Source: Pseudomonas sp. S35
GTDB taxonomy: Bacteria > Pseudomonadota > Gammaproteobacteria > Pseudomonadales > Pseudomonadaceae
Direction of reading: 5' to 3'
Length of the DNA stretch: 64,000 nucleotides
Assembly (NCBI RefSeq): GCF_009866765.1
Contig: NZ_CP019431.1
Span: 1,612,001-1,676,000, forward strand
Under the pieces are notes generated by a model, which saw only the letters and a list, made by a program, of their open reading frames with translations, searched no databases and was not told the origin of the DNA. Of this stretch, positions 17,952 through 27,288 are shown piece after piece. Made by a program: the position numbers and the translations under genes. Positions within the stretch are counted from its first letter, which is position 1. Each line of letters starts with the position of its first letter.

Positions 17952-17985
17952 GTTCGATAATCGAACGCTTAGTCGATTATCGGAT
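17952..17985 (+). promoter_or_regulatory. PcaR operator pair upstream of pcaI
   Basis: GTTCGATAATCGAAC (17952-17966) is nearly the published 15-mer PcaR site; a second core, CGATTATCG (17975-17983), lies in inverted orientation 20 bp away, on the same helix face. In P. putida PcaR occupies sites over -35 and -10 of pcaI. Confidence 0.85.
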
Positions 17986-18070
17986 TGTTTGGCCTATGTC
18001 CCCAGCTTAATCTTCAAGCACTTCGGCGCCACCTCAGCGTCTTTTTCGATAACCCCGGGAGCCCAACCCC

Positions 18071-18928
18071 ATGGCTGACATTCTCACCCTGCGTGATGCG
18101 GTCAAGCGCTTCGTGAACGACGGCGATACCGTTGCCCTTGAAGGCTTTACCCATCTGATCCCTACGGCCGCAGGTCATGAAATCATTCGTCAGGGCAAGA
18201 AAGACCTGACGCTGGTACGTATGACGCCTGACCTGATCTACGACCAGTTGATCGGTGCCGGCTGCGCACGCAAGCTGATTTTCTCCTGGGGCGGCAACCC
18301 TGGCGTGGGCTCCCTGCATCGCCTGCGCGATGCGGTCGAGAAGCAGTGGCCGCAGCCGCTGGAGATCGAAGAACACAGCCACGCCGACCTGGCCAATGCC
18401 TACGTCGCCGGCGCTTCCGGCCTGCCGTTCGCGGTGCTGCGTGCCTACGCCGGTTCCGACCTGCCCAAGGTCAACCCGCTGATCAAAAGCGTGACCTGCC
18501 CGTTCACCGGTGAAGTGCTGGCTGCGGTGCCGTCGGTACGCCCGGACATCACCGTGATCCACGCGCAAAAGGCCGACCGCAAGGGCAATGTGCTGCTATG
18601 GGGCATTCTCGGTGTGCAGAAGGAAGCGGCGCTGGCGGCCAAGCGTTGCATCGTCACCGTCGAGGAGATCGTCGATGACTTGAACGCACCGATGAACAGC
18701 TGTGTATTGCCGACCTGGGCTCTGACCGCCGTTTGCCACGTACCCGGCGGCGCGCATCCGTCCTACGCCCACGGTTACAACGAGCGCGACAACCGCTTCT
18801 ACCAGGCGTGGGACCCAATCGCCCGCGACCGTGGGACCTTTACCGCCTGGATCGACGAATACATCCACGGCACTGCCGATTTCAGTGAATTCCAGGCCAA
18901 GCTGGCCACCGCGCAGGAGGCCAAGTGA
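18071..18928 (+). CDS. pcaI: 3-oxoadipate CoA-transferase subunit A
   Basis: 285 aa. CoA-transferase family I alpha subunit: start MADILTLRDAVKRFVNDGDT, glycine-rich GGNPGVGSLHR (about residues 77-87) for CoA binding. With PcaJ it transfers CoA from succinyl-CoA to beta-ketoadipate. Relatives exist that act on glutaconate; the pca context decides. Its stop overlaps the pcaJ start by one base (TGATG). The PcaR sites lie about 90 bp upstream, so pcaIJFHG probably begins a transcript here. Confidence 0.95.
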   Translation: MADILTLRDAVKRFVNDGDTVALEGFTHLIPTAAGHEIIRQGKKDLTLVRMTPDLIYDQLIGAGCARKLIFSWGGNPGVGSLHRLRDAVEKQWPQPLEIEEHSHADLANAYVAGASGLPFAVLRAYAGSDLPKVNPLIKSVTCPFTGEVLAAVPSVRPDITVIHAQKADRKGNVLLWGILGVQKEAALAAKRCIVTVEEIVDDLNAPMNSCVLPTWALTAVCHVPGGAHPSYAHGYNERDNRFYQAWDPIARDRGTFTAWIDEYIHGTADFSEFQAKLATAQEAK

Positions 18929-19707
18929 TGGCTTACTCGACCAACGAAATGATGACCGTCGCCGCTGCGCGCCGCCTCAAGAACGGCTCCGTGTGCTTCG
19001 TTGGCATCGGCCTGCCCTCGAAAGCGGCCAACCTGGCGCGCCTGACCTCGTCGCCCGACGTGGTGCTGATCTACGAGTCCGGCCCGATTGGCGCCAAGCC
19101 TTCGGTACTGCCGCTGTCCATCGGTGATGGCGAGTTGGCGGAAACCGCTGACACCGTGGTGCCCACCGGTGAAATCTTCCGCTACTGGTTGCAAGGCGGG
19201 CGCATTGACGTCGGCTTTCTCGGCGCGGCCCAGGTCGACCGCTTCGGCAACATCAACACCACCGTGGTCGGTGACTATCACCAGCCCAAAGTACGCCTGC
19301 CGGGTGCCGGTGGCGCGCCGGAGATCGCCGGTTCTGCCAAGAGCGTGTTGATCATCCTCAAGCAGTCGTCCCGTTCGTTCGTGGACAAGCTGGACTTCAT
19401 CACCTCCGTCGGTCACGGCGAAGGCGGCGATTCACGCAAACGCCTGGGCCTGCCGGGCGCCGGTCCTGTCGGAATTATTACCGACCTGTGCATCATGGAG
19501 CCGGAAGAGGGCACCCATGAGTTCGTCGTCACCGCGCTGCACCCCGGCGTGACCCGCGAGCAAGTGGTGGCCGCGACCGGTTGGGCGGTTCGCTTTGCCG
19601 ACCACGTGAGCGCCACTGCCGAACCGACCGAGGTCGAGCTGACCGCCCTGCGTGACCTCGAAGCCCGCACGGCCGCCGCCCACGGCCAAGCACCCGGAGA
19701 AGCCTGA
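18928..19707 (+). CDS. pcaJ: 3-oxoadipate CoA-transferase subunit B
   Basis: 259 aa from ATG at 18928, overlapping the pcaI stop. Beta subunit of the family I CoA-transferase. The catalytic glutamate is expected in LIYESGPIGAKPS (about residues 48-60), where it forms a CoA thioester. Later motifs: GRIDVGFLGAAQVD and GAGGAPEIAGSAK. Partner of PcaI. Its stop overlaps the pcaF start (TGATG), consistent with tight coupling of the three genes. Confidence 0.95.
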   Translation: MAYSTNEMMTVAAARRLKNGSVCFVGIGLPSKAANLARLTSSPDVVLIYESGPIGAKPSVLPLSIGDGELAETADTVVPTGEIFRYWLQGGRIDVGFLGAAQVDRFGNINTTVVGDYHQPKVRLPGAGGAPEIAGSAKSVLIILKQSSRSFVDKLDFITSVGHGEGGDSRKRLGLPGAGPVGIITDLCIMEPEEGTHEFVVTALHPGVTREQVVAATGWAVRFADHVSATAEPTEVELTALRDLEARTAAAHGQAPGEA

Positions 19708-20906
19708 TGCGTGACGTATTTATCTGCGATGCCATCCGCACGCCCATCGGCCGTTTCGGCGGTGGCCTGGCCACGGTGCGTGCCGACGACTTGGCCGCGC
19801 TGCCGATCAAGGCGTTGATGGAACGCAACCCGTCGGTGGACTGGAGTGCGGTGGACGAGGTGTTCCTGGGCTGCGCCAACCAGGCCGGCGAAGACAACCG
19901 TAACGTTGCACGCATGGCGCTGTTGTTGGCGGGCCTGCCGGAGACTATTCCCGGCGTGACCCTCAACCGTTTGTGCGCCTCGGGCATGGACGCCATCGGC
20001 ACCGCGTTTCGCGCCATCGCCAGTGGCGAAATGGAGCTGACGATTGCCGGGGGCGTCGAGTCGATGTCCCGCGCACCGTTCGTGATGGGCAAGGCCGACG
20101 CGGCGTTTTCACGCAACATGAAGCTGGAAGACACCACCATCGGCTGGCGCTTTATCAACCCGCTGATGAAGGACCAATACGGCGTGGATGCGATGCCGCA
20201 GACCGCCGATAACGTGGCCGACGATTACAAGGTGTCTCGTGCTGATCAGGACGCTTTTGCCCTGCGCAGCCAGCAACGTACGGCTGCCGCCCAGGCTGCC
20301 GGTTACTTTGCTGAAGAAATCGTGCCGGTGCGTGTCGCCCATAAAAAAGGCGAAACCGTGGTGGACCATGATGAGCACCCACGCGACACCACCCTTGAAG
20401 CCCTGACCAAACTCAAGCCAGTCAACGGCCCCGACAAGACCGTCACCGCCGGCAATGCTTCGGGTGTGAACGATGGTGCGGCGGCGCTGATTTTGGCGTC
20501 CGCCGAAGCGGTCAAGAAACACGGCCTCACCGCCCGTGCCCGTGTGTTGGGCATGGCCAGTGCCGGTGTCGCCCCGCGTGTGATGGGCATCGGCCCGGTG
20601 CCAGCGGTGCGCAAGCTGGTGGAGCGCCTGGGTTTGGCGGTTACCGACTTTGACGTGATCGAACTCAACGAAGCCTTCGCCAGCCAAGGCCTGGCAGTGC
20701 TGCGCGAGCTGGGCATTGCCGACGACGCCTCCCAGGTCAACCCGAACGGCGGCGCCATCGCCCTCGGTCACCCATTGGGCATGAGCGGTGCGCGGTTGGT
20801 ACTGACAGCCCTGCACCAGTTGGAAAAAACCGGTGGCCGCAAAGGCCTGGCGACCATGTGTGTCGGCGTCGGCCAAGGGTTGGCCCTGGCGATTGAACGC
20901 ATCTAA
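19707..20906 (+). CDS. pcaF: Beta-ketoadipyl-CoA thiolase
   Basis: 399 aa, the normal length for thiolase. Nucleophile Cys90 in TLNRLCASGMDA, the active-site His in GGAIALGHPLGMSG, and the second Cys in ATMCVGVGQG. It cleaves beta-ketoadipyl-CoA to succinyl-CoA and acetyl-CoA, the last step of the pathway. It follows pcaIJ with start/stop overlap. Similar thiolases act in phenylacetate breakdown, but the neighbours leave little doubt. Confidence 0.96.
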   Translation: MRDVFICDAIRTPIGRFGGGLATVRADDLAALPIKALMERNPSVDWSAVDEVFLGCANQAGEDNRNVARMALLLAGLPETIPGVTLNRLCASGMDAIGTAFRAIASGEMELTIAGGVESMSRAPFVMGKADAAFSRNMKLEDTTIGWRFINPLMKDQYGVDAMPQTADNVADDYKVSRADQDAFALRSQQRTAAAQAAGYFAEEIVPVRVAHKKGETVVDHDEHPRDTTLEALTKLKPVNGPDKTVTAGNASGVNDGAAALILASAEAVKKHGLTARARVLGMASAGVAPRVMGIGPVPAVRKLVERLGLAVTDFDVIELNEAFASQGLAVLRELGIADDASQVNPNGGAIALGHPLGMSGARLVLTALHQLEKTGGRKGLATMCVGVGQGLALAIERI

Positions 20907-20923
20907 TAAGAGAGGACTGCTCC

Positions 20924-21628
20924 ATGAGTGACAAGCCCGGTTACCGGCGCCCGCAAGCGGGCACTCAACCTGATTACCTGCACCCGGCCTACCAGTCGAC
21001 GAACCTGCGTTCGCCGTCCCAGCCGTTGGTGTTCCTGCCCCATTCCTTGTCGGAAATCACCGGTCCGACCATCGGCGCCGAGCGGATCAACGAGAAGGAC
21101 AACGACCTCACCGCCCAGCATGAAGGCGAGCCCCAGGGCGAACGCATCATCATTCACGGCCGTGTATTGGATGAAAATGGCCTGCCGGTGCCGGGCATCC
21201 TCGTGGAGATCTGGCAGGCCAACGCCGCCGGTCGCTACAACCACAAGCGTGACCTGCACGACGCGCCGCTGGACCCGAACTTCACCGGCACCGGCCGCAC
21301 CGTCACCGACGCCGATGGCTGGTACCAGTTCCAGACCATCAAGCCCGGCGCCTACCCGTGGGGCAACCACCACAACGCGTGGCGCCCGGCGCATATCCAC
21401 TTTTCGCTGTTCGGCCCCAGCGTGCTGACGCGCTTGGTCACGCAGATGTATTTTCCCGGCGACCCGCTGCTCGAATACGACCCGATCTACAACTGTGTGC
21501 CGGACACCTCGGCCAAGCAGCGCCTGATCGCCAGCTTCGACCTGGAAAAAACCATCCCTTCCTATGCCCTCGGCTACCGCTGGGACATCGTCCTGCGCGG
21601 CCGCGACGCCACGCCGATGGAGAAATGA
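20924..21628 (+). CDS. pcaH: Protocatechuate 3,4-dioxygenase beta subunit
   Basis: 234 aa. Intradiol dioxygenase with the four non-heme Fe(III) ligands in place: Tyr105 (in GRYNHKR), Tyr144 (in GAYPWGNHH), His157 and His159 (in RPAHIHFS), three residues offset from the P. putida enzyme numbering. It opens the ring of protocatechuate to 3-carboxy-cis,cis-muconate as an alpha-beta heteromer with PcaG. The ribosome binding site AGAGGA lies about seven bases before the ATG. It follows pcaF by 17 bp, so is probably in one operon with pcaIJF. Confidence 0.97.
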   Translation: MSDKPGYRRPQAGTQPDYLHPAYQSTNLRSPSQPLVFLPHSLSEITGPTIGAERINEKDNDLTAQHEGEPQGERIIIHGRVLDENGLPVPGILVEIWQANAAGRYNHKRDLHDAPLDPNFTGTGRTVTDADGWYQFQTIKPGAYPWGNHHNAWRPAHIHFSLFGPSVLTRLVTQMYFPGDPLLEYDPIYNCVPDTSAKQRLIASFDLEKTIPSYALGYRWDIVLRGRDATPMEK

Positions 21629-21629
21629 G

Positions 21630-22196
21630 ATGAGCCTTTACGCAACCACGTCCCACACCGTCGGGCCGTACTACCACATCGGCCTGACCTGGCTGAACCG
21701 TGAAGACTTGACCGTGGCCGCCACCCTTGGCGAACGCGTGGCGATCAGCGGGCAAGTGGTGGATGGCAACGGTGATGTGGTCAACGACGCCATGCTTGAA
21801 GTCTGGCAGGCCAACGCCGCCGGCAAGTACGACCACCCGGAGGACGAGCAGGACAAGGCCGTCGACCCAAACTTCGAAGGTTTCGGCCGGGTGCCGGTGG
21901 ACGCCGAAGGGCGTTTTCGCTTTACCACCATCAAGCCGGGCGCTGTTCCGGGCCTGAAGGGCACGACCCAGGCGCCGCACCTGGTGGTACTGGTGTTTGC
22001 CCGTGGCTTGGTGAAGCACTTGCTGACGCGGATTTATTTTGACGGTGAGGTGCTCAATGGCGATGACGCGCTGCTGGCGTGTGTACCGGCTGAGCGGCGT
22101 AGCACCTTGATTGCCAAGCAGGATGAGCAGGGTGTGTATCAGTGGAATGTGATTTTGCAGGGGACGGATAAGGAGACGGTGTTTTTTGATTATTGA
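21630..22196 (+). CDS. pcaG: Protocatechuate 3,4-dioxygenase alpha subunit
   Basis: 188 aa from ATG at 21630, one base after the pcaH stop, with GGAGA upstream. Same fold as PcaH but without the four iron ligands, as expected for the alpha subunit: the segment corresponding to the His pair reads QAPHLVVLVFARG. Start MSLYATTSHTVGPYYHIGL is characteristic. Length close to the 200 aa of P. putida PcaG. Some longer upstream start codons in this frame overlap pcaH and are not needed. Confidence 0.96.
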   Translation: MSLYATTSHTVGPYYHIGLTWLNREDLTVAATLGERVAISGQVVDGNGDVVNDAMLEVWQANAAGKYDHPEDEQDKAVDPNFEGFGRVPVDAEGRFRFTTIKPGAVPGLKGTTQAPHLVVLVFARGLVKHLLTRIYFDGEVLNGDDALLACVPAERRSTLIAKQDEQGVYQWNVILQGTDKETVFFDY

Positions 22197-22216
22197 TGAG
22201 TCGCAGCGGTAAGTTT

Positions 22217-22287
22217 CAAGCTGCAAGCTACAAGGAAAAGCGCTGGCCGCGGTGGATCTTCTCTTGCAGCTTGTAGCTTGCTGCTTG
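22217..22287. repeat. Long imperfect inverted repeat after pcaG
   Basis: CAAGCTGCAAGCTACAAG (22217-22234) and CTTGTAGCTTGCTGCTTG (22270-22287) are complementary at 17 of 18 positions with a 35-base spacer. This type of intergenic palindrome, rich in CAAGCTACAAGC, is common in fluorescent pseudomonads. It may stop or protect the pcaHG transcript. Confidence 0.8.
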
Positions 22288-22351
22288 CAACTACCCCCGG
22301 TTGTTGCAAAGTATGTCTAGGCTATAACCGTTCCCACTGAGTGAAAAAACC

Positions 22352-23647
22352 ATGACAACAACCACCAGTCACTACACCGGAGAAGAGCGCAGCAAACGGA
22401 TCTTTGCGATTGTCGGTGCCTCCTCCGGCAACCTCGTCGAATGGTTCGACTTCTACGTCTACGCCTTCTGCGCCATCTACTTTGCTCCCGCGTTTTTCCC
22501 TTCGGACGACCCCACGGTCCAACTGCTCAACACCGCTGGTGTATTCGCCGCCGGGTTCCTGATGCGCCCCATCGGCGGCTGGTTGTTTGGCCGGGTGGCC
22601 GACAAGCACGGTCGCAAAAACTCGATGATGATCTCGGTGCTGATGATGTGTGCCGGCTCGTTGGTCATCGCCTTCCTGCCCACCTACAAAGACATCGGCG
22701 CCTGGGCTCCGGCGTTGCTGCTGGTGGCGCGGTTGTTCCAGGGCTTGTCGGTGGGTGGCGAATACGGCACCACCGCGACCTACATGAGTGAAGTTGCACT
22801 CAAAGGCCAGCGTGGCTTCTTCGCCTCGTTCCAGTACGTCACCCTCATCGGCGGGCAACTGCTGGCGGTGCTGGTGGTGGTGATCCTGCAACAGATCCTC
22901 ACCGAAGACGAACTGCGCGCCTGGGGCTGGCGGATTCCGTTCGTGATTGGCGCCATTGCGGCGGTGATCTCCCTGCTGCTGCGCCGCACCCTCAAGGAAA
23001 CCACCAGCCAGGAAACCCGCCAGGACAAAGATGCTGGCAGCGTCGCCGCGTTGTTTCGCAATCACAAAGCCGCCTTCATCACCGTGCTCGGCTACACCGC
23101 CGGCGGTTCGCTGATTTTCTACACCTTCACGACCTACATGCAGAAGTACCTGGTGAACACCGCTGGGATGCACGCCAAGACCGCCAGCTACATCATGACC
23201 GGCGCGCTGTTTGTGTACATGTGCATGCAGCCGCTGTTCGGCATGCTCTCGGACAAGATCGGTCGACGCAACTCGATGCTGTGGTTCGGCGCCCTCGGCA
23301 CCCTGTGCACCGTGCCGATCCTGCTGACCCTGAAAACCGTGACCAGCCCGTTCCTGGCGTTTGTGCTGATCTCTCTGGCGTTGGCTATCGTGAGTTTCTA
23401 CACCTCGATCAGCGGCCTGGTGAAAGCCGAGATGTTCCCGCCCCATGTGCGCGCACTGGGTGTGGGCCTGGCCTATGCGGTGGCGAACGCGATCTTCGGT
23501 GGCTCGGCGGAATACGTGGCCTTGGGCCTTAAGTCCATGGGCATGGAAAACACCTTCTATTGGTATGTCACTGGCATGATGGCCGTGGCCTTCCTGTTCA
23601 GCTTGCGCCTGCCGAAACAGGCGGAGTACTTGCACCACGATTTGTAA
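22352..23647 (+). CDS. pcaT: MFS dicarboxylate transporter PcaT (MHS family)
   Basis: 431 aa, twelve membrane segments. The start ...[20 protein letters not shown] and the motif [10 protein letters not shown] place it in the metabolite/H+ symporter (MHS) branch with KgtP and ProP. In P. putida PcaT takes up beta-ketoadipate (and is related to alpha-ketoglutarate permease). Position just before pcaBDC supports PcaT rather than KgtP. A TTGTTG/TATAAC pair spaced 16 bp lies in the 22300-22325 region as a possible promoter; I see no CGATAATCG core here. Confidence 0.88.
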   Translation: MTTTTSHYTGEERSKRIFAIVGASSGNLVEWFDFYVYAFCAIYFAPAFFPSDDPTVQLLNTAGVFAAGFLMRPIGGWLFGRVADKHGRKNSMMISVLMMCAGSLVIAFLPTYKDIGAWAPALLLVARLFQGLSVGGEYGTTATYMSEVALKGQRGFFASFQYVTLIGGQLLAVLVVVILQQILTEDELRAWGWRIPFVIGAIAAVISLLLRRTLKETTSQETRQDKDAGSVAALFRNHKAAFITVLGYTAGGSLIFYTFTTYMQKYLVNTAGMHAKTASYIMTGALFVYMCMQPLFGMLSDKIGRRNSMLWFGALGTLCTVPILLTLKTVTSPFLAFVLISLALAIVSFYTSISGLVKAEMFPPHVRALGVGLAYAVANAIFGGSAEYVALGLKSMGMENTFYWYVTGMMAVAFLFSLRLPKQAEYLHHDL

Positions 23648-23657
23648 GGGACGCGTT

Positions 23658-25022
23658 ATGACACTGCGCACGAGCAACCAATTGTTCGACGCCTACTTCA
23701 CCGCTGACAGCATGGCCGAGGTGTTCTGCGACCAGGGGCGCTTGCAGGGCATGCTGGATTTCGAGGCAGGTTTGGCCCGCGCCGAGGCGCGGGTTGGGTT
23801 GATTCCCCAGGCCGCGGTCGCACCGATTGCCCAGGCGTGCCTGGCGTCGTTGTACGACGTGGACGCACTCGGCGTGGCAATTGCCAGCGCGGGTAATTCG
23901 GCGATTCCGTTGGTCAAGGCACTGGGCAAGTTGATCGCCAGTGAAGATGCCAGTGCCGAACGCTACGTGCATCTGGGCGCGACCAGCCAGGATGTGATGG
24001 ACACTGGTCTGGTGCTGCAATTGCGGCGCGCATTGGTGTTGATCGAAAACGACCTTGCGCGCTTGGGGGATGTGCTCGCCGCCCAGGCCCAGCGTTACGC
24101 GACCACACCGATGGCCGGGCGCACCTGGTTGCAGCACGCAACGCCCGTCACCTTGGGGATGAAAATCGCCGGTTGGCTGGGCGCCGTGACGCGCAGTCGC
24201 CAACGTCTTGCCGAGCTGAAACCGCGCCTGTTGGTGCTGCAATTCGGCGGCGCTTCCGGCACCTTGGCCGCGCTCGGAGAGCAGGCGATGCCCGTGGCAC
24301 AAGCCCTGGCGGCGCAGTTGCAACTGACCCTGCCCGAACAACCCTGGCACACTCAGCGTGATCGCCTGGTGGAGTTCGCCAGCGTGCTCGGCCTGATCGC
24401 CGGCAGCCTCGGCAAGCTGGGCAGGGACGTCAGCCTGCTGATGCAGACCGAAGCGGCGGAAGTGTTCGAACCGTCGGCGCCGGGTAAAGGTGGCTCGTCG
24501 ACCATGCCGCACAAGCGCAATCCAGTCGGCGCTGCCGTGTTGATCAGTGCGGCCACCCGCGTGCCTGGGTTGGTCTCGACGATGTTCAGCGCCATGCCTC
24601 AGGAGCACGAACGCAGCCTGGGCCTGTGGCATGCCGAATGGGAAACCTTGCCAGAGATTTGCCGGTTGGTTTCCGGTGCCTTGCAACAGGCGCTGCTGGT
24701 GAGCGAAGGCTTGGAAGTCGACCCCGAACGCATGAAGCACAACCTCGACCTGACCCAGGGCCTGGTACTGGCCGAAGCCGTGAGCATCGTGCTTGCCCAA
24801 CGCCTTGGCCGCGAAACCGCGCATCACCTGCTGGAGCAGTGCTGCAAACGCGCGGTTGCCGAAGGGCGCCATCTACGCGCCGTCCTTGCAGACGAACCGC
24901 AGATCACTGCCGAGTTGTCCGCAATCGAACTGGACCGCCTGCTCGACCCCGCCCACTATTTGGGCCAGGCGCAGACCTGGGTTACTCGCGCTGTCACCGA
25001 ACACGTTGAACTGACTGCCTAA
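23658..25022 (+). CDS. pcaB: 3-carboxy-cis,cis-muconate cycloisomerase
   Basis: 454 aa, fumarase/aspartase superfamily. Signature regions: GATSQDVMDT (about 107-116) and the family signature GSSTMPHKRNP (279-289). PcaB forms 4-carboxymuconolactone from carboxymuconate, the step after PcaHG. It starts 10 bp after pcaT and ends 10 bp before pcaD, consistent with one operon pcaTBDC. Argininosuccinate and adenylosuccinate lyases share the fold but have different neighbours and flanks. Confidence 0.95.
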   Translation: MTLRTSNQLFDAYFTADSMAEVFCDQGRLQGMLDFEAGLARAEARVGLIPQAAVAPIAQACLASLYDVDALGVAIASAGNSAIPLVKALGKLIASEDASAERYVHLGATSQDVMDTGLVLQLRRALVLIENDLARLGDVLAAQAQRYATTPMAGRTWLQHATPVTLGMKIAGWLGAVTRSRQRLAELKPRLLVLQFGGASGTLAALGEQAMPVAQALAAQLQLTLPEQPWHTQRDRLVEFASVLGLIAGSLGKLGRDVSLLMQTEAAEVFEPSAPGKGGSSTMPHKRNPVGAAVLISAATRVPGLVSTMFSAMPQEHERSLGLWHAEWETLPEICRLVSGALQQALLVSEGLEVDPERMKHNLDLTQGLVLAEAVSIVLAQRLGRETAHHLLEQCCKRAVAEGRHLRAVLADEPQITAELSAIELDRLLDPAHYLGQAQTWVTRAVTEHVELTA

Positions 25023-25032
25023 GGAGGCCGCC

Positions 25033-25824
25033 GTGCCATTTGTAAAACTCGCCGAAGGCGACCTGCACTACCAACTCGATGGCCCCGTGGATGCGCCGGT
25101 ACTGGTGCTGTCCAACTCATTGGGCACCGACCTGCATATGTGGGACATCCAGATCCCGGCCTTCACCAAGCATTTTCGCGTGCTGCGCTTCGATACCCGT
25201 GGCCACGGCAAATCCCTGGTCACCGAGGGGCCCTATAGCATCGAGCAATTGGGCCATGACGTGCTTGCCTTGCTCGATGCGCTGGATATCCAACGTGCGC
25301 ATTTTTGCGGGCTGTCCATGGGCGGTTTGATCGGCCAATGGCTGGGTATCCACGCGGGGGCTCGCCTGAACCGCCTGGTGGTGTGCAACACCGCCGCCAA
25401 AATCGGCACGCCGCAGATCTGGAACCCGCGCATCGAGACGGTGCTGCGCGATGGCGCGGCGGCGATGGTTGCCCTGCGTGATGCTTCCATTGCGCGCTGG
25501 TTCACCGCTGATTTTGCGGCAGCCAACCCGCATCAGGCGCAGCAGATTACCGACATGCTCGCGTCCACCTCACCCGAGGGTTACGCCGCCAACTGCGCCG
25601 CAGTGCGGGATGCGGATTTTCGTGAGCAACTGGCCTCCATCAAAGTCCCGACCCTGGTAATTGCCGGCACCGAAGATGCCGTCACACCGCCGGCCGGTAG
25701 CCACTTCATCCAGAACCATGTGAGGGGGGCCGAGTACGCTGAGTTCTACGCGGCGCACCTGTCCAACGTTCAGGCCGGTGCAGCGTTCAGCGACCGCGTG
25801 ATTGAATTTTTGCTAGCCCGTTGA
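25033..25824 (+). CDS. pcaD: 3-oxoadipate enol-lactonase
   Basis: 263 aa from GTG at 25033, with AAGGAGG six bases upstream. Alpha/beta hydrolase: oxyanion region SNSLGTDLHMWD, nucleophile Ser95 in GLSMGG, acid in GTEDAVTPP (about residue 217) and His in AAHLSNVQ (about 240). It hydrolyses the enol-lactone to beta-ketoadipate. Operon position between pcaB and pcaC. Confidence 0.95.
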   Translation: MPFVKLAEGDLHYQLDGPVDAPVLVLSNSLGTDLHMWDIQIPAFTKHFRVLRFDTRGHGKSLVTEGPYSIEQLGHDVLALLDALDIQRAHFCGLSMGGLIGQWLGIHAGARLNRLVVCNTAAKIGTPQIWNPRIETVLRDGAAAMVALRDASIARWFTADFAAANPHQAQQITDMLASTSPEGYAANCAAVRDADFREQLASIKVPTLVIAGTEDAVTPPAGSHFIQNHVRGAEYAEFYAAHLSNVQAGAAFSDRVIEFLLAR

Positions 25825-25834
25825 GGAGTTTTTT

Positions 25835-26233
25835 GTGGACGAGAAACAACGTTACGCCGACGGCCTGCAAGTGCGCCGCGAAGTGCTGGGCGACGCCCAT
25901 GTCGACCGCAGCCTCAATGCCCTGACCGAATTCAACAGCGAATTCCAGAACATGATCACCCGCCACGCCTGGGGTGATATCTGGACCCGTCCGGGCTTGC
26001 CTCGGCACACCCGCAGCCTGATCACCATTGCGATGCTGATCGGCATGAACCGCAACGATGAATTGAAGCTGCACCTGCGCGCCGCTGCGAGCAACGGTGT
26101 AACCCGTGCCGAGATCAAGGAAGTGTTGATGCAAAGTGCGATCTACTGCGGGATCCCGGCGGCGAATGCCACCTTCCACTTGGCTGAGTCGGTGTGGGAT
26201 GAATTGGGCGTTGAGTCCCGGCAACCAGGGTAG
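25835..26233 (+). CDS. pcaC: 4-carboxymuconolactone decarboxylase
   Basis: 132 aa from GTG at 25835 with GAGGAG upstream. CMD family: TRHAWGDIWTRPGLPRHTRS and the helix LKLHLRAAASNGVTRAEIKE with the conserved His. It converts carboxymuconolactone to the enol-lactone used by PcaD. Last gene of the pca cluster; followed by a palindromic repeat that can act as terminator. Confidence 0.96.
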   Translation: MDEKQRYADGLQVRREVLGDAHVDRSLNALTEFNSEFQNMITRHAWGDIWTRPGLPRHTRSLITIAMLIGMNRNDELKLHLRAAASNGVTRAEIKEVLMQSAIYCGIPAANATFHLAESVWDELGVESRQPG

Positions 26234-26249
26234 ATTTGAAAGGCGGTCG

Positions 26250-26283
26250 AAATGTGGGAGGGAGTAAGCCCCCTCCCACATTT
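26250..26283. repeat. Dispersed palindrome, TGTGGGAGGG type, after pcaC
   Basis: AAATGTGGGAGGG (26250-26262), spacer AGTAAGC, then CCCCTCCCACATTT (26270-26283). One of at least four full copies of the same palindrome in this window; always between genes. Between convergent pcaC and the deacetylase gene it may act as terminator. Confidence 0.85.
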
Positions 26284-26304
26284 TGCTCTTCACACGGCTT
26301 AAGG

Positions 26305-27204
26305 TCAGTGGGAGTCGGCGTCCCACACCCAATTCCACACGCCCGGTAAATGCACTTCCTCACTGACAGCCTTCACGGTGCGTGACAGCGCTGCACGTTC
26401 GAGTGCGCCACGGTCGGTATAGAACGGCTCGGCGGCGGTTTTCATGCCGGTGACCTGGGCACTGTCCAGCAGGATCTGCAGGTACTCCTGCATATGCCGT
26501 GCGGTGTAGCGGTTGATATCGTGGAAAGTCACCACCACCGGAATCACCCCATCCACCGTCGGTAACTCGCCCAACGCGATGCGCTCGCGCACCACCGACA
26601 GCTGTCGATACAGGTTGGCGCGGCGGCGCGGGCTGCCGTTGAAGCCCCAGATCTTGCCGTCATTGGCACTCAAGTCAGTCAGCAGTACGTGCATACCCTG
26701 GCGTTGGTAGGCGGCGAAGGTGCGGCGGTCGTAGTTCCAGAACGGCGGGCGCACCAGCACCGGCGGGGCGCCGGTGATCGAGGCGATATCGGCAGACCCC
26801 TGGGCGAGGGTGCTTTGCAGTTCGGCGTTGTTCAGCCAGCGGTGGTTGGTATGAAACGCCGTGGCAGTGTGGAAGGCCAGGATATGGCCGCCCGCGTACT
26901 CACGTTCCATGGTCTTGCGACCCCGTGAACTGCCGCCGGAGCGGGCCGCTTCGGTCTGTAGGAAAAACACTGCCTTGATCCCAGGCAACACCGGGTTGTC
27001 TGCCAGATCGGCCACCACTGAACGGCTCGGGTTGTTGTAGCCCGAGGCACTCGGGCCGTCATCGAACGTCAGCAGAAAGCGGATTGGCGCCTGGGTTTGC
27101 AGGCGCTGTTCAGTCTGTGGCGTCAGGGCGATGGGCGCGCCGATGCAGCCACTGAGGCTCACGGCCAGGGCCAGCACGGCGGATGCGATGGCGAAGCATT
27201 TCAT
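26305..27204 (-). CDS. Polysaccharide deacetylase-family lipoprotein
   Basis: 299 aa. Lipoprotein signal with lipobox LSGC (Cys20), so probably anchored in the periplasm. NodB-homology (carbohydrate esterase 4) domain: TFDDGP (46-51) with the metal-binding Asp, FHTATAFHTNHRW around residues 111-123 with the His residues, RPPFWN, and a late VVVTFHDIN carrying the catalytic His. It should remove acetyl groups from a polysaccharide or peptidoglycan; the substrate is unknown. It is convergent with pcaC and has no clear partner; the OprD gene lies upstream on the same strand, 84 bp away. Confidence 0.88.
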   Translation of the reverse strand: MKCFAIASAVLALAVSLSGCIGAPIALTPQTEQRLQTQAPIRFLLTFDDGPSASGYNNPSRSVVADLADNPVLPGIKAVFFLQTEAARSGGSSRGRKTMEREYAGGHILAFHTATAFHTNHRWLNNAELQSTLAQGSADIASITGAPPVLVRPPFWNYDRRTFAAYQRQGMHVLLTDLSANDGKIWGFNGSPRRRANLYRQLSVVRERIALGELPTVDGVIPVVVTFHDINRYTARHMQEYLQILLDSAQVTGMKTAAEPFYTDRGALERAALSRTVKAVSEEVHLPGVWNWVWDADSH

Positions 27205-27288
27205 GGTGTGCGCAGGCTCGAAAAAGAGGCCGCTGCTGGGCGGATCAGCAGCGGCAGGCGCGCACCATACAGCAAGTGCAGCGCTTGA

